A DNA stretch of 64,000 nucleotides from Candidatus Nitrosopelagicus brevis (GCF_000812185.1 NZ_CP007026.1:557222-621221); one strand, 5' to 3'; shown: positions 51,306 through 59,663, numbered from the stretch's first letter. Made by a program: numbers and translations. Notes: generated from the letters alone by a model not told the origin.

Positions 51306-51701
51306 CTAGTTTGATGACTTCTTTATCTTTATTGCACCTAATGCAATTTGGAAAATTCCTGGAGCGAATAACATTGCTACTGATGCCATAGGATCTCTAT
51401 CAGTTCCTTCAGGTGCAGCAGTTCCGACCATTGCTACGCCTCCAATTAGAATCAAAACACCTGCAATGATTATCATTCCACCTAGTCCTTTTGATGGTTC
51501 TTTTAGTGATATGAAAAATGCAATAATTGGTAAAAGTAGTGCAGGAGCGCCTAATCCCATGCCTCTTTGCATGTCATCTAATGGCAAAAATCCATCACTT
51601 TTTCCTCCTTCGCCACCCATACTTGCAGCGACGTCTGCACCGTAAAGTACTAGGAGTCCTATTGCGATTCCTGTAATTATCAATGATGCTTTTAGTGCCA
51701 T
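51306..51701 (-). CDS. Membrane protein with four predicted helices
   Basis: This 131-residue protein has helices ASLIITGIAIGLLVLYGADV, GMGLGAPALLLPIIAFFISL, LGGMIIIAGVLILIGGVAMV and ASVAMLFAPGIFQIALGAIK, joined by short loops, and a Lys-rich C-terminus. No family is recognised. ATG 51701 is supported by a TATA-like box at about 51720-51731; the TTG at 51719 lies within it. The zinc-protein/dedA pair begins 7 nt after its stop. Confidence 0.75.
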   Translation of the reverse strand: MALKASLIITGIAIGLLVLYGADVAASMGGEGGKSDGFLPLDDMQRGMGLGAPALLLPIIAFFISLKEPSKGLGGMIIIAGVLILIGGVAMVGTAAPEGTDRDPMASVAMLFAPGIFQIALGAIKIKKSSN

Positions 51702-51756
51702 GATGATTTCTGATATCAAGTATTAATAAAACTATTCAAAAATATTCGAAATAATA

Positions 51757-52902
51757 CTAGGATTCTTTTGGTTCTATAACCAAATTTTTCTTTAGATCTT
51801 CAACTTGTTTAAGCAATTCCTCCATGCCTCTATTTTCTACATCAACTATATTCACATGTCCAATTTTACGTTGTGGTTTTGATTCTAATTTGCCATACAT
51901 TTTCAGATGGATGTTGTCCTGTTTTTTGAATAACACATTGTATTCTCCTTGAAATGTTTTTGGCCCTAAGATATTGTACATTATTGTAGGAGTTTTAATT
52001 GATGAATCTCCTAATTCCATTCCTAGAATTGCCCGTAAATGTTGTTCAAATTGAGATGTATTGCATGATTGTAATGTATGGTGACCTGAATTATGAACTC
52101 GAGGTGCAATTTCATTAATTAAAATCTCATCATCAGATGTAACAAACATTTCTATTCCAAAAACCCCTGCTCCATGTAACACTTCCATTGTTTTTTCAGC
52201 AATTTTTTCTGCTTCCTTTCTAACCGTCTCTGAAACTCTTCCAGGCGCAATTGTTGTTCTTAAAATATTATTTTCATGAATATTTTCTACTACAGGATAT
52301 GTTGAAATTTCACCCTTTGTATTTCTTGCAGCTATGACTGAAACTTCTTTTTCAAATTTAACAAATTTTTCTACCATTAGAGTTTTTCCTGAAAACAAAT
52401 CTAAAGCATCGTCTATTTCAGATTTTGAATTAATTTTATAATTCCCTCGCCCATCGTATGCATCTCTTCGAGTTTTTAGTAACAATGGGAGGCCCATTTT
52501 ATCTATCATTTGATTCAGTTCTTCTTTATTTTCAATTTTTTCAAATTCTGCGACTGCAATGCCATTTTTTTGTAAGAATTGTTTTTGAAGTAATTTATCT
52601 TGAATAATTCTTAATGTATCTGGTGAAGGATTTATCTCTGTATTTTCTTCTAATTTTTTTAATACATCACTATTTCCAGATTCAATTTCATATGTTATAA
52701 TGTCTGATAATTCTGATAATTTTTTTATCGCATCTTCATCTTTGAAATCTGCAATGATTTGCTGTGCGCCAACTTTTGCAGCAGGGCAATTTTCAGTAGG
52801 ATCTAAAACTATTATTTTTGAAATATCATCTAAATTTTGTGCGGCTTCTGTAAGCATCATTCCTAACTGTCCACCACCAATTATCCCTAGAGTTTTACTC
52901 AT
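51757..52902 (-). CDS. purK: N5-carboxyaminoimidazole ribonucleotide synthase PurK
   Basis: The 381-residue ATP-grasp enzyme begins SKTLGIIGGGQLGMMLTEAA and has LPLLLKTRRDAYDGRGNYKI, VEKFVKFEKEVSVIAARNTK, and NEIAPRVHNSGHHTLQSCNT. It carboxylates AIR with ATP and bicarbonate. The frame continues to 52980, but ATG 52902 gives the family N-terminus. It is divergent from purE, its partner enzyme. Confidence 0.95.
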   Translation of the reverse strand: MSKTLGIIGGGQLGMMLTEAAQNLDDISKIIVLDPTENCPAAKVGAQQIIADFKDEDAIKKLSELSDIITYEIESGNSDVLKKLEENTEINPSPDTLRIIQDKLLQKQFLQKNGIAVAEFEKIENKEELNQMIDKMGLPLLLKTRRDAYDGRGNYKINSKSEIDDALDLFSGKTLMVEKFVKFEKEVSVIAARNTKGEISTYPVVENIHENNILRTTIAPGRVSETVRKEAEKIAEKTMEVLHGAGVFGIEMFVTSDDEILINEIAPRVHNSGHHTLQSCNTSQFEQHLRAILGMELGDSSIKTPTIMYNILGPKTFQGEYNVLFKKQDNIHLKMYGKLESKPQRKIGHVNIVDVENRGMEELLKQVEDLKKNLVIEPKES

Positions 52903-52959
52903 AACGTTCAACAAATATTGTATTACTAATAGTTTAGCGAAATTTTTTGATTGAAATTG

Positions 52960-52968
52960 TTTAAAAAT
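52960..52968 (+). promoter_or_regulatory. TATA-like box of purE
   Basis: TTTAAAAAT is centred 26 nt before TTG 52990, suggesting that purE begins there and not at TTG 52951. Confidence 0.4.
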
Positions 52969-52989
52969 AGCCAAAAGCATGAAAAAATA

Positions 52990-53562
52990 TTGGTTACAAA
53001 AAAGCCTCTCGTTGGAATAATTATGGGTTCTAGTTCAGATAGCCGCATCATGCATGGTGCTGCAGAGATATTGGATTCTTTCTCCATACCTCATGAAGAT
53101 CAAATAATTTCTGCACATCGAACTCCTGAAAGATTAAACGAATATGCTAAACATGCTGAAAAAAGTAAATTCAAGGTAATAATTGCAGGTGCCGGAGGGG
53201 CTGCACATCTTCCAGGAATGATTGCATCACATACTACAATTCCTGTAATCGGAGTTCCCATAATGGTGTATAATGATAAGCAAATGAAAAAAACTGACAA
53301 AAACAAATATTCTGCATTTGGCGGATTGGATTCTCTTTTATCAATTTCGGAGATGCCTACAGGCTCTCCTGTCGTAGCTGTAGGGGTGAATAAGGCTTCA
53401 AATGCAGGAATTTATGCATTAAAAATTCTTGGAAATTCTTATCCAGAAATTAAAACAAAATTAAAAAAACATAAGTTTGACCAATATACTTCTGTTCTTA
53501 AAGAATCTGAAGAACTAAAAAAATTAGGTTTAACAAAATTTGTTAAAAAGAAATTTCGTTAA
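52990..53562 (+). CDS. purE: N5-CAIR mutase PurE
   Basis: The 190-residue class I PurE has VGIIMGSSSDSRIMHGAAEI, ISAHRTPERLNEYAKHAEKS, IAGAGGAAHLPGMIASHTTI and PIMVYNDKQMKKTDKNKYS. It converts N5-CAIR to CAIR after PurK. A TTG at 52990 (MVTKKPLVG) fits the promoter; a longer frame starts at TTG 52951. A basic C-terminal tail (LTKFVKKKFR) extends beyond the usual about 165 residues. Its stop shares TTAA with the convergent ilvA gene. Confidence 0.93.
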   Translation: MVTKKPLVGIIMGSSSDSRIMHGAAEILDSFSIPHEDQIISAHRTPERLNEYAKHAEKSKFKVIIAGAGGAAHLPGMIASHTTIPVIGVPIMVYNDKQMKKTDKNKYSAFGGLDSLLSISEMPTGSPVVAVGVNKASNAGIYALKILGNSYPEIKTKLKKHKFDQYTSVLKESEELKKLGLTKFVKKKFR

Positions 53563-54767
53563 GATATTATCTCAAATTTAATATCTTTTCCTTGAAGATG
53601 GTTGATTAATTCATTTGATTGATTCTGATCTTCAGTTTCCAAGCTTATTGTAACTCCTGCGGAACCTGCACTCACATCGGTACTTAATCTGTCATGAATT
53701 ACTTCTACAATGTTTACATTAATTGATGATATTTCATCAACTAATTCTTTCAATGCTCCTGGTTTATCTTTTAAAAGAACTGAAATTTTTAACATTCTTC
53801 CCATTCCGGAAAGTCCTTTGGATACAATTTGCCCTAAAAGATACATGTCAATATTACCTCCACATAAAATTGGGACTACTGTTTTACCAGATTCGGGTTT
53901 ATGTTTTAAAATATATGCCAATGCCACGGCACCTGCAGGTTCAACTACTGCTTTTGAACGTTCCATTAAAAGAAACATTGCATTAATGATATCACTATCA
54001 TCAACTGTGACAATTTCATCAATTTGATGCCTTACGACTCCGAAAGTAATTTTTCCAGGTGTTTTTACTGAAATTCCATCAGCGATAGTTGAATTACCCT
54101 TTACGGTCTGCAGTGATTTCTTTTCAAACGATTCTTTCATAGAAGGATATGAGCTTGATTCAACTCCAATTATGCGTACATTAGGATTTTTTTCTTTCAC
54201 TGCCAGTATTATTCCTGCAACAAGTCCTCCACCTCCAATTGGAACGTAGATTTCATCCACATTGGGCAGTTGCTCCATTATTTCTAAACCAATAACTCCT
54301 TGCCCCGCTATAACATGTGGATCATCAAATGCATGAATAATTGTTGCATTTGTCTCAGAGGATATTTTTTGTGCATATTCCCAAGATTCGTCATACGTGG
54401 ATCCTTCCAATACTACTTTAGCACCATATCCTTTAGTCGCTGCTACTTTTGCAGGTGATGCAGTTTTTGGCATTACGATGGTACAGGGTATATTTTCAAT
54501 ACTTGATGCAAATGCAACTCCTTGAGAATGGTTTCCAGCAGATGCAGCAACGACTCCTTTGCTCTTCTGTTCATCTGTCAGCGATTTGATTTTGTAATAT
54601 GCGCCACGAATTTTGAATGAACCTGTCTTTTGCTCATATTCATTTTTTAAAAAAACTTTAGCTCCACAAATTTTGCTAAATGTTTCTGAAAATTCTAAAT
54701 TTGTTTTTCTAATTATCTTACTTTGTGTTTCTTGTGCTTTCTTCACATCATCATAGGTTATCGTCAT
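53559..54767 (-). CDS. ilvA: Threonine ammonia-lyase with ACT domain
   Basis: The 402-residue PLP enzyme has the lysine in EQKTGSFKIRGAYYKIKSL, VAASAGNHSQGVAFASSIEN, GGGGLVAGIIL and VPILCGGNIDMYLL. A C-terminal ACT domain (MLKISVLLKDKPGALKELVD) binds an effector. It turns threonine into 2-oxobutyrate for isoleucine. ATG 54767 fits an AATTAATTA box at about 54790; ATG-like upstream start at 54782 adds five residues. Confidence 0.93.
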   Translation of the reverse strand: MTITYDDVKKAQETQSKIIRKTNLEFSETFSKICGAKVFLKNEYEQKTGSFKIRGAYYKIKSLTDEQKSKGVVAASAGNHSQGVAFASSIENIPCTIVMPKTASPAKVAATKGYGAKVVLEGSTYDESWEYAQKISSETNATIIHAFDDPHVIAGQGVIGLEIMEQLPNVDEIYVPIGGGGLVAGIILAVKEKNPNVRIIGVESSSYPSMKESFEKKSLQTVKGNSTIADGISVKTPGKITFGVVRHQIDEIVTVDDSDIINAMFLLMERSKAVVEPAGAVALAYILKHKPESGKTVVPILCGGNIDMYLLGQIVSKGLSGMGRMLKISVLLKDKPGALKELVDEISSINVNIVEVIHDRLSTDVSAGSAGVTISLETEDQNQSNELINHLQGKDIKFEIIS

Positions 54768-54850
54768 GGAATTGTTGCACATTACTTACATAATTAATTG
54801 TTCGAAATGAAACATTTTTTCAGATCTGTGCCTATATTTTTCATAATCCC

Positions 54851-54857
54851 TAAATAC
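54851..54857 (+). promoter_or_regulatory. TATA-like box of a hairpin RNA
   Basis: TAAATAC is centred 25-26 nt before the first paired base of the hairpin at 54879. The downstream strand carries no gene in this orientation until 55812, so it likely serves the RNA. Confidence 0.4.
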
Positions 54858-54878
54858 ATGCGATCAAGACGTTAATTA

Positions 54879-54931
54879 TTAGTCAAGAGGTACAGCTCCC
54901 CAAGGCATTAAGCCTCTGTACCCTTGATTAA
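54879..54931 (+). ncRNA. Candidate hairpin RNA, second locus
   Basis: TTAGTCAAG (54879-54887) pairs with CTTGATTAA (54923-54931), with one G-T pair; after a bulged A at 54888, GGTACAG (54889-54895) pairs with CTGTACC (54916-54922). AGGC/GCCT (54903-54906, 54912-54915) closes an ATTAA loop, leaving a 7-nt bulge CTCCCCA. It has 20 base pairs in 53 nt. A TATA box precedes it at the same distance as in the hairpin at 16572. It lies between ilvA and the gene at 54936. On the minus strand it could instead be a terminator for that gene. Confidence 0.5.
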
Positions 54932-54935
54932 GAAT

Positions 54936-55772
54936 TTATTCTAAAACAACATTCAATATTTTTGTAATATTTTGTTTGATTAGCAATTTATTTTGTTCAT
55001 CTATTAGAGTTGCATCTACCAATCCTTGCTTTGTTCCGCCATCCACATATTCTAAATCTATATTGCATAAACAACCTTCCTCGCCATTAACAAGCTTTTG
55101 CTCATCAATAATTACGGACGTCGTATGGAATGTTTCTATCAGTAAATTATCTAATTCTTTGAATAATTGATTTTTCTGTCCTTGTATATCGATTACTTCG
55201 GGTTGAGAATCATCTATCATGTTTTTAATTTTTTTAGCTAATTCATCATCATTATAAAATAATTCAAATAATTCTTGTTTTGGCATGTCTTTAAATCCTA
55301 ATTCATTTAATTTTTCAATAATCAAACGATCACTTTCTTCTTCATATTTTGATTCAGAATTTCCACCAGCATTAATTAATTCAGCTAATCTTTTCTGTAA
55401 ATCAATTACTTTTTGAATTGGTTTGTAATACAATAAAACATGATATTGTAGGGATATATGTAATGATAAAATATAATTTCCAAGTTTTATTTCTGATTTA
55501 ATGAATATACGTCTCAAGTCTTCATCTGACGAATATGTAACTCCTTGTGAATTCCATTCGGAAATATGTGATTCAAATCTTCCTAAGAAAGTTTCAATAT
55601 TTTTTATATCAAATGTTTCAACTTTTTTGATTGTACTATCCCCTAACATTACATCACATGATACACTTCTTGTTTCATGTGAGATTTTTTTTAGAAATGA
55701 ATTTTGAATATCTTCGTTAATTTTATTTAATTCTAAAAAGAACTCATTATTTGTAGGATTACCTATTCTCAT
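54936..55772 (-). CDS. Hypothetical protein with acidic helical core
   Basis: The 278-residue soluble protein contains a beta part (SVSCDVMLGDSTIKKVETFD), a Leu/Tyr-rich helix (YILSLHISLQYHVLLYYKPI), a charged helical linker and a final domain with two cysteines (GEEGCLCNIDLEYVDGGTKQ). No family is recognised. It diverges from the methyltransferase-like gene at 55812, 39 nt away. Confidence 0.68.
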   Translation of the reverse strand: MRIGNPTNNEFFLELNKINEDIQNSFLKKISHETRSVSCDVMLGDSTIKKVETFDIKNIETFLGRFESHISEWNSQGVTYSSDEDLRRIFIKSEIKLGNYILSLHISLQYHVLLYYKPIQKVIDLQKRLAELINAGGNSESKYEEESDRLIIEKLNELGFKDMPKQELFELFYNDDELAKKIKNMIDDSQPEVIDIQGQKNQLFKELDNLLIETFHTTSVIIDEQKLVNGEEGCLCNIDLEYVDGGTKQGLVDATLIDEQNKLLIKQNITKILNVVLE

Positions 55773-55811
55773 ATGATTTCTTTTAATTACTTCCTTAAAT
55801 TGTAATCATTT

Positions 55812-56630
55812 ATGGAAATATATTCCAAGAATGTATGCGAATTAAAATATGAGTTTGTAAATGCATACAAAGGTAATAGTCATACTACGGAAATATTGCC
55901 AAATATGCCTGCGGAATCATTTGTCATAAATGAAAAACAACTCTCATTGTTACATGAATTTCTTAATGTGAATCCGATTTATTCTAATCATATAGTTGAA
56001 AAAATTTCGGGAGTAGATTACACAATTTTTGAAGGTGATTTGAATAATTATTGGATTGATAGTATTAAACACGATGCAAGTTATGCTCCATTCTATCCTA
56101 CCTGGATATTATCTGCATGGGGATTGGCCCTAGCTGCAAAAAATTTAGGATTTGAGCAAATCGTAGACATAGGGTCTGGAGATGGAAGGATAGCCTACTG
56201 TGGCAAAACATCAGGATTAGAATCAATATCTATAGAAATTGATGAGAACCTAGTAAATCTACAAGAAGATATTTCTAAAAAAACAGGGGTTGAATTTAAT
56301 CCAAAATGTGCCGATGCGACAATTTTTAATTTTGAGGATATTCTGCCAAAAAAATCTATTTTTGTTATTGGAGGTGTTCCTGAAATTGGAGAAGTTTTAG
56401 CTGAATCAGTAATCAAAAATGTTCTTGAAGTTTTAGAAATGCCTGATGTCTCATTTGTATTGACTGGAAGTCATTCTCATAGAAAATTCTCTAGGGATAG
56501 AACAGATTCCGGATGGGGCACAACAATCAAAAAATTTGAATTGGAAGTTATGTCTACGATATCTTTACCTACATACTGGACTATGGATCAAAAATTCGAA
56601 ACACCATATGTTTTCACGAAAAAAGGATAA
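55812..56630 (+). CDS. SAM-dependent methyltransferase-like protein
   Basis: The 272-residue protein has a class I methyltransferase motif I (QIVDIGSGDGRIAYCGKTSG), an acidic end of the second strand (ISIEIDENLVNLQEDISKKT) and a motif-II-like CADATIFNFEDILP. The region upstream includes a conserved-looking FYPTWILSAWGLALAAKNLG. Substrate unknown. The cyclase gene begins 28 nt downstream, so the two may be co-transcribed. Confidence 0.75.
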   Translation: MEIYSKNVCELKYEFVNAYKGNSHTTEILPNMPAESFVINEKQLSLLHEFLNVNPIYSNHIVEKISGVDYTIFEGDLNNYWIDSIKHDASYAPFYPTWILSAWGLALAAKNLGFEQIVDIGSGDGRIAYCGKTSGLESISIEIDENLVNLQEDISKKTGVEFNPKCADATIFNFEDILPKKSIFVIGGVPEIGEVLAESVIKNVLEVLEMPDVSFVLTGSHSHRKFSRDRTDSGWGTTIKKFELEVMSTISLPTYWTMDQKFETPYVFTKKG

Positions 56631-56658
56631 AACACAGTAATTTTTCATTAATATGATC

Positions 56659-57462
56659 ATGGAAAATAATCAAAATTCGGATTCACCTTCTAATAATTTA
56701 GAACAAGATTCTCAAAGTAATGTGGTGGATATGATGTTAGGTAAAAATGATGAAAAAGTTGTAGATTCTGAAAAAATGATACAAGAAACTCAAAAAAGAA
56801 TTTGGAGTTCATTGAAAAAAGGAATAGAATATGATGCCACTGTAGATAGATCTGATGCATATCTTAGAAAACATGTACATGAAAAACAATCAATGGTAGT
56901 GATGTATGTGGATTTGGTAGGTTCTACAGATATTACATTAACATTACCTGAGGAAAAAGTTGCAATTATAATTAGTTCATTTGCCCAAGAAATGGCATAT
57001 GCAGTAAAACACCATGGGGGATTTGTTTTGAAATTTGTGGGGGATGCAGTAATTGGTTATTTTGTACATCAAAGCTCATTGATAGCTGCAGATAATGCAA
57101 TAGGTGCTGCAAAATCCATGATAAAAATCATTGAAGAAGGTATCAATCCAATTTTAAACCAATATGATTATCCTGATTTGTTTGTAAAAATTGGAATAGA
57201 TTTTGGTACAAATATGATTGTAAGATATGGTTCCGATGCAGAAAAATCACACGTTGATTTATTGGGACCTGCAATGAACATTGCAGCAAAAATTCAAGGA
57301 AAAGCAAAACCTCAAGAGATTTTGATAGGTGAAGACGTGTATACAAGAATTCATCCATCATTACAAAAAGAATTTTCAAAAAAAGAATGGGCAGACGACG
57401 AATGGAAATATCATAGTCGAGAAGATGGAGAATTGTATCCTGTCTATCATCATTCAAATTAA
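56659..57462 (+). CDS. Class III nucleotidyl cyclase
   Basis: The 267-residue protein has about 70 charged N-terminal residues and then a class III adenylate/guanylate cyclase catalytic domain: VVMYVDLVGSTDITLTLPEE and GGFVLKFVGDAVIGYF carry the two metal-binding Asp. The transition-state Asn is in LLGPAMNIAAKIQGKA, but the usual Arg three to four residues later is Lys. No membrane or HAMP domain is present. It may make cAMP; activity needs testing. ATG 56653 is an alternative start. Class III cyclases are uncommon in archaea. Confidence 0.85.
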   Translation: MENNQNSDSPSNNLEQDSQSNVVDMMLGKNDEKVVDSEKMIQETQKRIWSSLKKGIEYDATVDRSDAYLRKHVHEKQSMVVMYVDLVGSTDITLTLPEEKVAIIISSFAQEMAYAVKHHGGFVLKFVGDAVIGYFVHQSSLIAADNAIGAAKSMIKIIEEGINPILNQYDYPDLFVKIGIDFGTNMIVRYGSDAEKSHVDLLGPAMNIAAKIQGKAKPQEILIGEDVYTRIHPSLQKEFSKKEWADDEWKYHSREDGELYPVYHHSN

Positions 57463-57608
57463 ATGGTAAACTTGTCTGGACATTCTACATGTTCATAATG
57501 GTGTTCAGTGAATTGTTCATCCACAACATACATCACAATTTTGTGTAATTCGGTATCACGAATTATTTTTTCACATTTCAAACAACGTTTCACTTTATTG
57601 TGCTGCAT
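57459..57608 (-). CDS. Small CxxC protein (49 aa)
   Basis: A 50-codon minus-strand frame encodes MQHNKVKRCLKCEKIIRDTE and continues LHKIVMYVVDEQFTEHHYEH VEC. CxxC, three histidines and a third Cys could bind one zinc. Its stop shares TTAA with the cyclase stop (4-nt overlap), the pattern of genuine genes here. Unrecognised and below common length cut-offs. Confidence 0.55.
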   Translation of the reverse strand: MQHNKVKRCLKCEKIIRDTELHKIVMYVVDEQFTEHHYEHVECPDKFTI

Positions 57609-57625
57609 GAAACAATCCAAATTTA

Positions 57626-57650
57626 TGATCGCTATAAGGATCTGCGATCA
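57626..57650. promoter_or_regulatory. Inverted repeat upstream of two divergent small genes
   Basis: TGATCGC-(11 nt)-GCGATCA is a perfect 7-bp inverted repeat. It lies 18 nt upstream of the minus gene at 57608 and about 93 nt before the plus gene at 57743. It could be an operator shared by both. Confidence 0.4.
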
Positions 57651-57742
57651 GAAGAATATGACTAAAAATCGACGTTTGTTAACTATTTGAGCACAACCCC
57701 ACCATACGAATGCTAAAATATTGTTCAAAAACCAATGATAGT

Positions 57743-58126
57743 ATGGATATGGGATTCTTTAATCATAGAAAAACACAGTTTAACTCAAACGATACCAATC
57801 AAGGACCTGAAGATACAATACGCTATCCTCCTACAAGTACCCCGCCTACAGGAATGACAGGAATTAAAGAAATTCGTGAAAAATTTAACAAAAGAAATGC
57901 ATCCTTGATGCCAAATCTTGAAGATTTTAACCAAATGTTTCGTCAATATGCAGATGGCTTATTACATGCAAACGAATCCATATTTCCTCCAGGCCATCCG
58001 TTATACAACAGAGAAAAATCATTTTCACTTCTAAAAGAAGCAAATGATAAACTTCTCAAAGAGAACCTTGAACTAAAAAAGCAACTAGAGAAATCTGAGA
58101 AAAAATCATCAGGCTCTAGTTTTTGA
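57743..58126 (+). CDS. Small protein with C-terminal coiled coil
   Basis: This 127-residue protein begins MDMGFFNHRKTQFNSNDTNQ, has a Pro/Thr-rich linker (RYPPTSTPPTGM) and ends in a coiled coil (LKEANDKLLKENLELKKQLE). No family is recognised. A TAAAATA box centred about 26 nt upstream favours ATG 57743 over 57710. It converges on the gene at 58116, with 11-nt overlap. Confidence 0.65.
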   Translation: MDMGFFNHRKTQFNSNDTNQGPEDTIRYPPTSTPPTGMTGIKEIREKFNKRNASLMPNLEDFNQMFRQYADGLLHANESIFPPGHPLYNREKSFSLLKEANDKLLKENLELKKQLEKSEKKSSGSSF

Positions 58127-58295
58127 TGAATTTTTTGTATTTTTGAAAGATTTTATCTAAATTATCACTATCTAATTCTGAAATTGTATCTTTTTCTAAT
58201 ATGTTTTTGAGAGCAAGACGTTCTGATGTTTCAAGATAGTTTGACGCATCTGAATGAAGAATTTCATCAATTTTTTCTTTAGGATTAATTATCAT
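58116..58295 (-). CDS. Small helical protein (59 aa)
   Basis: A 60-codon frame encodes MIINPKEKIDEILHSDASNY then LETSERLALKNILEKDTISE and a basic C-terminus. It is helical and acidic-to-basic along its length. It fills the space between two plus-strand genes and overlaps the stop of one by 11 nt. Just under the 60-residue cut-off. Function unknown. Confidence 0.5.
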   Translation of the reverse strand: MIINPKEKIDEILHSDASNYLETSERLALKNILEKDTISELDSDNLDKIFQKYKKFIKN

Positions 58296-58349
58296 TTTTA
58301 AAAATCAACATTAGACGTGCTTTATTAATTATAGATCATTCTAAACAGT

Positions 58350-58736
58350 ATGAATAATCAAACATGGGTAAAAACAGTCACACAGAATAGAAAGAAATGT
58401 GAAAAAATTATGGCAATTTCTAAGGATATACGTTATGCCGGAGTTTTCAATGAATTTGGACGTACAATCGCGGGTAAAATAAGACCAGGAATAAAACCTA
58501 TTTTTTCACCAGACACAGTACGACAAGAATTTTTTGCGATTGCATCTATGATGAGATTAAGAGAAAAATCAGCAAAGAGGTTAGGTTCTGTAGAATTTAT
58601 TTCAATTTCCCATAAGAAAATCAATATTTTACTATTTTATAAAAATGGCATGACATACTATATCACATTCAATAAAAAACTCAAATTAAATTCTACATCG
58701 ATAAATAAAGTAAAAAAAATAATTACTCAGGGGTAA
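58350..58736 (+). CDS. DUF6659-type protein
   Basis: This 128-residue protein fits the thaumarchaeal DUF6659 family: ISKDIRYAGVFNEFGRTIAG, KIRPGIKPIFSPDTVRQEFF and RLREKSAKRLGSVEFISISH, then KKINILLFYKNGMTYYITF. Many paralogues occur in each genome; the fold looks like a roadblock/PAS-like sensor, and the function is unknown. Its stop overlaps the VOC gene by 14 nt. Confidence 0.8.
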   Translation: MNNQTWVKTVTQNRKKCEKIMAISKDIRYAGVFNEFGRTIAGKIRPGIKPIFSPDTVRQEFFAIASMMRLREKSAKRLGSVEFISISHKKINILLFYKNGMTYYITFNKKLKLNSTSINKVKKIITQG

Positions 58737-59142
58737 ATCCCACATATCCTGATGTTTGTTTATCTTTGTTATCTGAAAAATCAGGTTCAAATAATGAAAT
58801 CAAGTATCCATCAGGATCTAAAATTATAGCATTTTTACCTGCTTGCCTTTCTTGAATATCTCTAAATATTTCGATTTTTGCAGCAGATAATTCTTCCATG
58901 GCCGAATGTAAATCTCCGACCGTCAAACCAATTAAAATTCCATTTTCTTTTGATGGACCTGTATGAGAAGTTGTTATGGATGCAGGATGTAAACTCAATA
59001 TTCCGCCAGATTGTTGACCCAAATCCACCCAATTACGCCTTTCATTTTTTATAGGCATTCCCAAGATTTCATGATAGAATTTTATAGAATTTTCCAAATC
59101 TTTAACTTCTAAAATTATATTTCCAATTCGTTTGATATTCAT
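58723..59142 (-). CDS. VOC (glyoxalase-like) protein
   Basis: The 139-residue protein has the VOC layout of paired beta-alpha-beta-beta-beta units: NIILEVKDLENSIKFYHEIL, GGILSLHPASITT and NAIILDPDGYLISLFEPDF. The usual first metal ligand (His in the first strand) is Asn or absent here, while a His and a Glu remain, so metal binding may differ from methylmalonyl-CoA epimerase. Specific substrate unknown. Confidence 0.85.
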   Translation of the reverse strand: MNIKRIGNIILEVKDLENSIKFYHEILGMPIKNERRNWVDLGQQSGGILSLHPASITTSHTGPSKENGILIGLTVGDLHSAMEELSAAKIEIFRDIQERQAGKNAIILDPDGYLISLFEPDFSDNKDKQTSGYVGFTPE

Positions 59143-59174
59143 ACACAGTAAACGGCATTATGTGTTATAAGATT

Positions 59175-59396
59175 TTAGGGATTTACTTCGACCATGGTTT
59201 CAGTTCGTTCAACACCAGGTATTTTCTGTATTTCAGTTGTTATATTTTTAATTTCAGATAGTTCTGTGACATCAATTACTGCTACTGCATCAAATTGACC
59301 GCTAACAGGAAATGATTCAGTAATGTTACTTATTTTTCTTAATCTTGCAGCTATGAGCTTTTTTGGAGATTTTACAAGTATTACTGCCCTTACCAA
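59175..59396 (-). CDS. Stand-alone AsnC/Lrp ligand-binding (RAM) domain protein
   Basis: This 73-residue protein is a single RAM domain: VRAVILVKSPKKLIAARLRK, SFPVSGQFDAVAVIDVTELS and VERTETMVEVNP. The DNA-binding half of Lrp is absent. It overlaps the similar upstream gene by 7 nt; the two could form a heteromeric ligand sensor. Compare 16149-16397. Confidence 0.85.
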   Translation of the reverse strand: MVRAVILVKSPKKLIAARLRKISNITESFPVSGQFDAVAVIDVTELSEIKNITTEIQKIPGVERTETMVEVNP

Positions 59397-59629
59397 CCCA
59401 AATCCACCTCCACTTCAATTAATGTTTCAGTGTTAACAATTTCTTTTACATTTTTTAAATCAATAACAACATTGTTAATTTCATCTATCGATGAATTAAG
59501 AATTACAGAAATATCCGCTCTACCTGTGACAATCATGATGTCTTTAGAAATTTTTCTTTTTTTTCTCAAAATTTGAACAACTTTATCAACCATTCCGGGT
59601 TTGACGGTAATCATGCATAGTGCTTTCAT
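59390..59629 (-). CDS. Stand-alone AsnC/Lrp ligand-binding (RAM) domain protein
   Basis: The 79-residue protein has the RAM fold: ALCMITVKPGMVDKVVQILR, DIMIVTGRADISVILNSSID and VNTETLIEVEVDLGW. It is the upstream member of an overlapping pair with the gene at 59175 (7 nt). No DNA-binding domain is present. A tandem of two RAM-only genes suggests a hetero-oligomer. Confidence 0.85.
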   Translation of the reverse strand: MKALCMITVKPGMVDKVVQILRKKRKISKDIMIVTGRADISVILNSSIDEINNVVIDLKNVKEIVNTETLIEVEVDLGW

Positions 59630-59663
59630 GTATTAGACATCACTCAGTAAGTGAAAAGCATTT

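Noticed and set aside
52903-52980. N-terminal extension of PurK to 52980
   Set aside because: The added residues do not match PurK, lie in the divergent promoter region and overlap purE regulatory sequence; ATG 52902 gives the family N-terminus.
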